A stretch of DNA of 7,629 nucleotides, taken from Haloferacaceae archaeon (lineage in GTDB: Archaea > Halobacteriota > Halobacteria > Halobacteriales > Haloferacaceae). Position 1 is the first letter of the stretch. The number at the start of each line of letters is the position of its first letter. The stretch lies in NCBI GenBank assembly GCA_018609965.1, contig JAHENP010000263.1, positions 1 through 7,629 on the forward strand, read 5' to 3'. Under the pieces are notes generated by a model. It ran no database searches and was not told the DNA's origin. It was given only the letters and a program-made list of their open reading frames with translations. Shown here one piece after another: positions 5,985 to 7,629 of this stretch. The translations under genes and the position numbers were made by a program.

Positions 5985-6851
5985 TCACGCCTGTTGACTC
6001 CCTGGTTGGTTACCTTCGGTCAGTATCCACTCTGCCAGGTTGTCGTTGGTTAGCTTGTTTTCCACTATTCTGCCCAATTGTTTGTCACTTTCACCTATCT
6101 GCTGTCCCACCGGACGGCTGCCCGTAGTCCAGGCAACGGCCCGTGCAGCTACGGTATCGACGTTCGAAGTGCCCTCTCCGGCGAGTCGGTGAATCCGTCC
6201 ATCTGCGTCGACCGACGGAACGGATCGACTGCTGTCGAGACGACTCAGCCCGGGCACTGCTTCGACAGCGCCCCGTCTGTTGACTGCATTGATGTAATTC
6301 CGACAGGCACAGTCGGCCGTCGTGACCTCTGGATACCGTTGATCGGCGGCTTCGAGTGTCGCCACCTCTACATCTAGATTGTATTTCGACTGAAAGTAGT
6401 CGTCGACGATCTCCGCTCGACAGTTCAGTAGTGCCTTCTCGCCTCCGTAGTTTGACGGCCGTCCGTCGAGTAGCACCAGACAGTTCGCTTCCTCGCTGTG
6501 CTCGCTTCTGCCGTCTGTGATCACCTCTTTGACCGACTCGAACGCCATCACCGCTCGCTGACTGGGGCCAGGGTTCGCGCGACTGGCCATGCCAGAACGA
6601 GAGACAGGTACGTCGGTGAAGAACTCGGAGATCGTCTCGCCCGACACGTCTTTTGATTTCTGTCTCCAAGGAAATATTCCGTTCTCACAGAGCCTAACTG
6701 CCAGACGCTCGGCGTCGTTTCGAGAGACGTACACGGCCGCTACGACGGTCGGAACGTCGGGTGAGTGTTGTCCCGATTCGTCGATTGCCACGATCTCGGA
6801 GTACGTTCGTCCAGGAGGGGTCTCACCAGACAACATGACCGGGTCAACCAC
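5985..6851 (-). CDS. Divergent RNase HII-like (RNase H-fold) protein
   Basis: A 288-aa protein I cannot assign to a named family with certainty. Its first about 190 residues follow the motif order of archaeal RNase HII: IVAIDESG (20-27) at the place of GIDEAG, QKSKDVSGE (64-72) at the place of the DSKKLS region, CLVLLDG (124-130), and EAADQRYPEVTTADCACRNY (167-186) at the place of ADxxYPxVxAASIxAKxxRD. D24, E25, D129 and D170 would then be the four metal-binding acids. Differences from RNase HII: the GRG motif that contacts the ribonucleotide is absent (G27-Q28-H29), AAS reads TAD, and residues 191-288 are an extra Ser/Arg-rich then helical-looking tail of unknown role. DUF3800 proteins, also with an N-terminal DESG, are the alternative. 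Start: the GTG at 6851 is 27-28 bases from a TATA-like box (leaderless); ATG at 6836 is the alternative. It is less GC-rich than its neighbours (29 of 60 bases in 6001-6060), suggesting acquisition. Confidence 0.6.
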   Translation of the reverse strand: MVDPVMLSGETPPGRTYSEIVAIDESGQHSPDVPTVVAAVYVSRNDAERLAVRLCENGIFPWRQKSKDVSGETISEFFTDVPVSRSGMASRANPGPSQRAVMAFESVKEVITDGRSEHSEEANCLVLLDGRPSNYGGEKALLNCRAEIVDDYFQSKYNLDVEVATLEAADQRYPEVTTADCACRNYINAVNRRGAVEAVPGLSRLDSSRSVPSVDADGRIHRLAGEGTSNVDTVAARAVAWTTGSRPVGQQIGESDKQLGRIVENKLTNDNLAEWILTEGNQPGSQQA

Positions 6852-6858
6852 GTGACCC
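6841..6858. promoter_or_regulatory. Perfect inverted repeat on the start of the RNase HII-like gene
   Basis: GGGTCA (6841-6846) and TGACCC (6853-6858) form a perfect 6-bp inverted repeat with a six-base spacer, overlapping CACGTG at 6849-6854. It sits exactly on the predicted transcription start and GTG codon (6851). Binding here would block initiation; the RNA could also hide the start codon in a stem. The regulator is unknown. Confidence 0.4.
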
Positions 6859-6875
6859 TCTCTGTTTCTTGCGGA

Positions 6876-6881
6876 TATTAA
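6876..6881 (-). promoter_or_regulatory. TATA-like box for the RNase HII-like gene
   Basis: TTAATA on the minus strand is centred about 27-28 bases before the GTG at 6851, the same geometry as at the DUF2062 gene. It favours leaderless translation from the GTG over the ATG at 6836. Confidence 0.45.
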
Positions 6882-6940
6882 CTTGCGTGGACTGGCTTCT
6901 CATTTACAAGGTCCACAGGTACCCAGTCAGTTACAGTCGG

Positions 6941-7120
6941 TCAGGTCACTCTGACAGTGATAGCCGGCCGAGACAGAGAGGAGACATCCAAGACACCGAA
7001 CCGCCCGGAGTACACACGATTGTGTTCAAGCTCGTACACGATCCCCACCGAATTTCCTAATTCGATCCCGAACAAATACTCGTCACGTCGGTTTCTCTCG
7101 GCCGGTAGCGAACAACTCAT
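6941..7120 (-). CDS. Possible 59-aa protein of unknown function (doubtful)
   Basis: The frame from ATG 7120 to TGA 6941 encodes 59 residues. Residues 13-59, starting [20 protein letters not shown] and ending ITVRVT, read like a small strand-rich domain, unlike the Arg/Ser/Pro-rich shadow frames nearby. Third codon positions in that part are G or C in 31 of 47 codons by hand count. A weak TATA-like GCATAC lies about 26 bases upstream. Against it: no recognised family, the frame remains open further upstream (to 7273), and the region is short. If real, it is on the same strand as the RNase HII-like gene with 89 bp between them. It could also be the remnant of a longer gene. Confidence 0.25.
   Translation of the reverse strand: MSCSLPAERNRRDEYLFGIELGNSVGIVYELEHNRVYSGRFGVLDVSSLSRPAITVRVT
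7014..7025. repeat. Short inverted repeat ACAC-N4-GTGT
   Basis: ACAC and GTGT flank GATT. The surrounding GTACACACGAT (7010-7020) recurs in shortened form as GTACACGAT at 7034-7042. Short arms make chance occurrence quite possible. Confidence 0.25.
7049..7064. repeat. Inverted repeat CGAATT-N4-AATTCG
   Basis: Perfect 6-bp arms (7049-7054 and 7059-7064) around TCCT. It lies about 150 bp before gcvPA and inside the doubtful ORF. The size and AT-rich arms resemble a dimeric regulator site; function is not shown. Confidence 0.35.
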
Positions 7121-7180
7121 TATCCAGCGGACACTTGCACGGGTATGCACACACGCCGGCGCGAGGAGACACGCACGACG

Positions 7181-7197
7181 GGTCGTGTACACCGACC
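7181..7197. promoter_or_regulatory. Near-palindrome just before the gcvPA ribosome site
   Basis: GGTCG (7181-7185) and CGACC (7193-7197) flank TGTACAC, and GTGTACAC (7185-7192) is itself a perfect 8-bp palindrome. The element ends two bases before the GAGGTG ribosome site of gcvPA, so either a bound protein or an RNA stem could affect expression. No known regulator can be named. Confidence 0.35.
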
Positions 7198-7199
7198 GA

Positions 7200-7205
7200 G
7201 AGGTG
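7200..7205 (+). promoter_or_regulatory. Shine-Dalgarno site for gcvPA
   Basis: GAGGTG matches the 16S anti-SD sequence and lies seven bases before the GTG at 7213. It decides the start: the later ATG at 7279 has no such site and would cut off the conserved PFAPHT segment. Confidence 0.6.
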
Positions 7206-7212
7206 GCGGACA

Positions 7213-7629
7213 GTGAGCAGCGGTGGACGCCGGACTGGCACACCGTTCGCGCCTCACACCCCCACGGAGACACAGGCGATGTTAGACGCCGTCGGGGTCG
7301 ACAGCGAGGCGGAGCTGTTCGACATCCCCGACGAGGTCGCCTTCGACGGGGAGTTGGGGATCGAGCAACGCTCCGAACGGGCGGTCGTGAGCGAACTGCA
7401 GGAGACGTTCGCGCAGAACGACGATCTCGTCGAGTTCCTCGGGCGGGGCCACTACAGCCACTACGTCCCGTCGTTGGTCGACAACCTCTCGGCGCGCTCG
7501 GAGTTCCTGACCAGCTACACCCAGTACCAGCCGGAGATCACCCAGGGGTTCCTGCAGGCGTTGTTCGAGTATCAGTCGATCCTGACGGAGCTGACCGGGC
7601 TGCCGGTGGCGAACGCCTCGATGTACGAC
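7213..7629 (+). CDS. gcvPA: Glycine dehydrogenase (decarboxylating) subunit 1, partial
   Basis: The first 139 codons of the alpha subunit of P-protein in the glycine cleavage system, which decarboxylates glycine and passes the aminomethyl group to lipoylated H-protein. In archaea and many bacteria P-protein is split into GcvPA and GcvPB; the PLP-binding lysine is on the latter. Family segments: [20 protein letters not shown] (11-30), [19 protein letters not shown] (74-92), [20 protein letters not shown] (97-116), [14 protein letters not shown] (117-130) and VANASMYD (132-139). The family length is about 440-450 aa, so roughly one third is seen and the frame runs off the window intact. The GTG start rests on the ribosome site at 7200-7205 and on conservation of PHT from residue 14. 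No gcvT or gcvH lies upstream here; gcvPB is expected downstream. Confidence 0.92.
   Translation, partial: MSSGGRRTGTPFAPHTPTETQAMLDAVGVDSEAELFDIPDEVAFDGELGIEQRSERAVVSELQETFAQNDDLVEFLGRGHYSHYVPSLVDNLSARSEFLTSYTQYQPEITQGFLQALFEYQSILTELTGLPVANASMYD

Larger units (their letters stand above)
6852..7212. other. 361-bp gap between RNase HII-like gene and gcvPA
   Basis: No confident gene. It is less GC-rich than the surrounding core genes and contains the promoter of the minus-strand RNase HII-like gene, a doubtful short minus-strand ORF (6941-7120), a GTGA-flanked 5-bp inverted repeat TCACT/AGTGA (6946-6960), and three further inverted repeats (7014-7025, 7049-7064, 7181-7197). The region before gcvPA has a weak TATA candidate, CATTATCC at 7118-7125, which would start a transcript near 7146 with a leader of about 65 bases. 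Confidence 0.5.

Noticed and set aside
6869..7060. 63-codon plus-strand ORF in the gap before gcvPA
   Set aside because: No protein-like pattern, no promoter at proper distance, and the opposite strand reads more like protein.
7121..7212. Glycine riboswitch before gcvPA
   Set aside because: I could not find the paired aptamer core; only a short palindrome is present.

Overview
This window is most likely chromosomal DNA from a halophilic archaeon. Coding regions are GC-rich (46 of 60 bases G/C in 2881-2940, counted by hand). Both transporter ATPases carry acidic N-terminal tails. Several genes show haloarchaeal start signals: a TATA-type box about 27 bases before the start codon with almost no leader, alongside GGAGG-type ribosome sites inside the operon. 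Protein families were named from remembered motifs; no database was searched.

Layout. 1-224 is an intergenic end region with two strong hairpins, U-tracts on both strands and a 17-bp direct repeat. 225-4396 (minus) is a tightly overlapped livH-livM-livG-livF operon for a branched-chain-amino-acid-type ABC importer (two permeases, two ATPases); its substrate-binding protein is not in the window. 4397-4519 is a divergent promoter region with regularly spaced CACACG motifs. 4520-5230 (plus) is uridine kinase (udk), convergent with a DUF2062-type membrane protein at 5269-5808 (minus). 5809-7212 is a less GC-rich stretch (48-52% in two lines counted by hand) with one real gene, a divergent RNase HII-like protein at 5985-6851 (minus), and a doubtful 59-codon ORF behind it. 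From 7213 to the end (plus) is the start of gcvPA, glycine dehydrogenase subunit 1 of the glycine cleavage system.

How the genes relate. The four liv genes form one complex and one transcription unit. udk (pyrimidine salvage), the DUF2062 protein and gcvPA (glycine catabolism and one-carbon supply) are independent neighbours. The most unusual item is the RNase HII-like gene. It keeps the apparent DE...D...D carboxylate set but lacks the GRG ribonucleotide-recognition motif, has about 98 extra C-terminal residues, and has a perfect inverted repeat over its predicted transcription and translation start. I see no CRISPR array, transposase, tRNA or rRNA.
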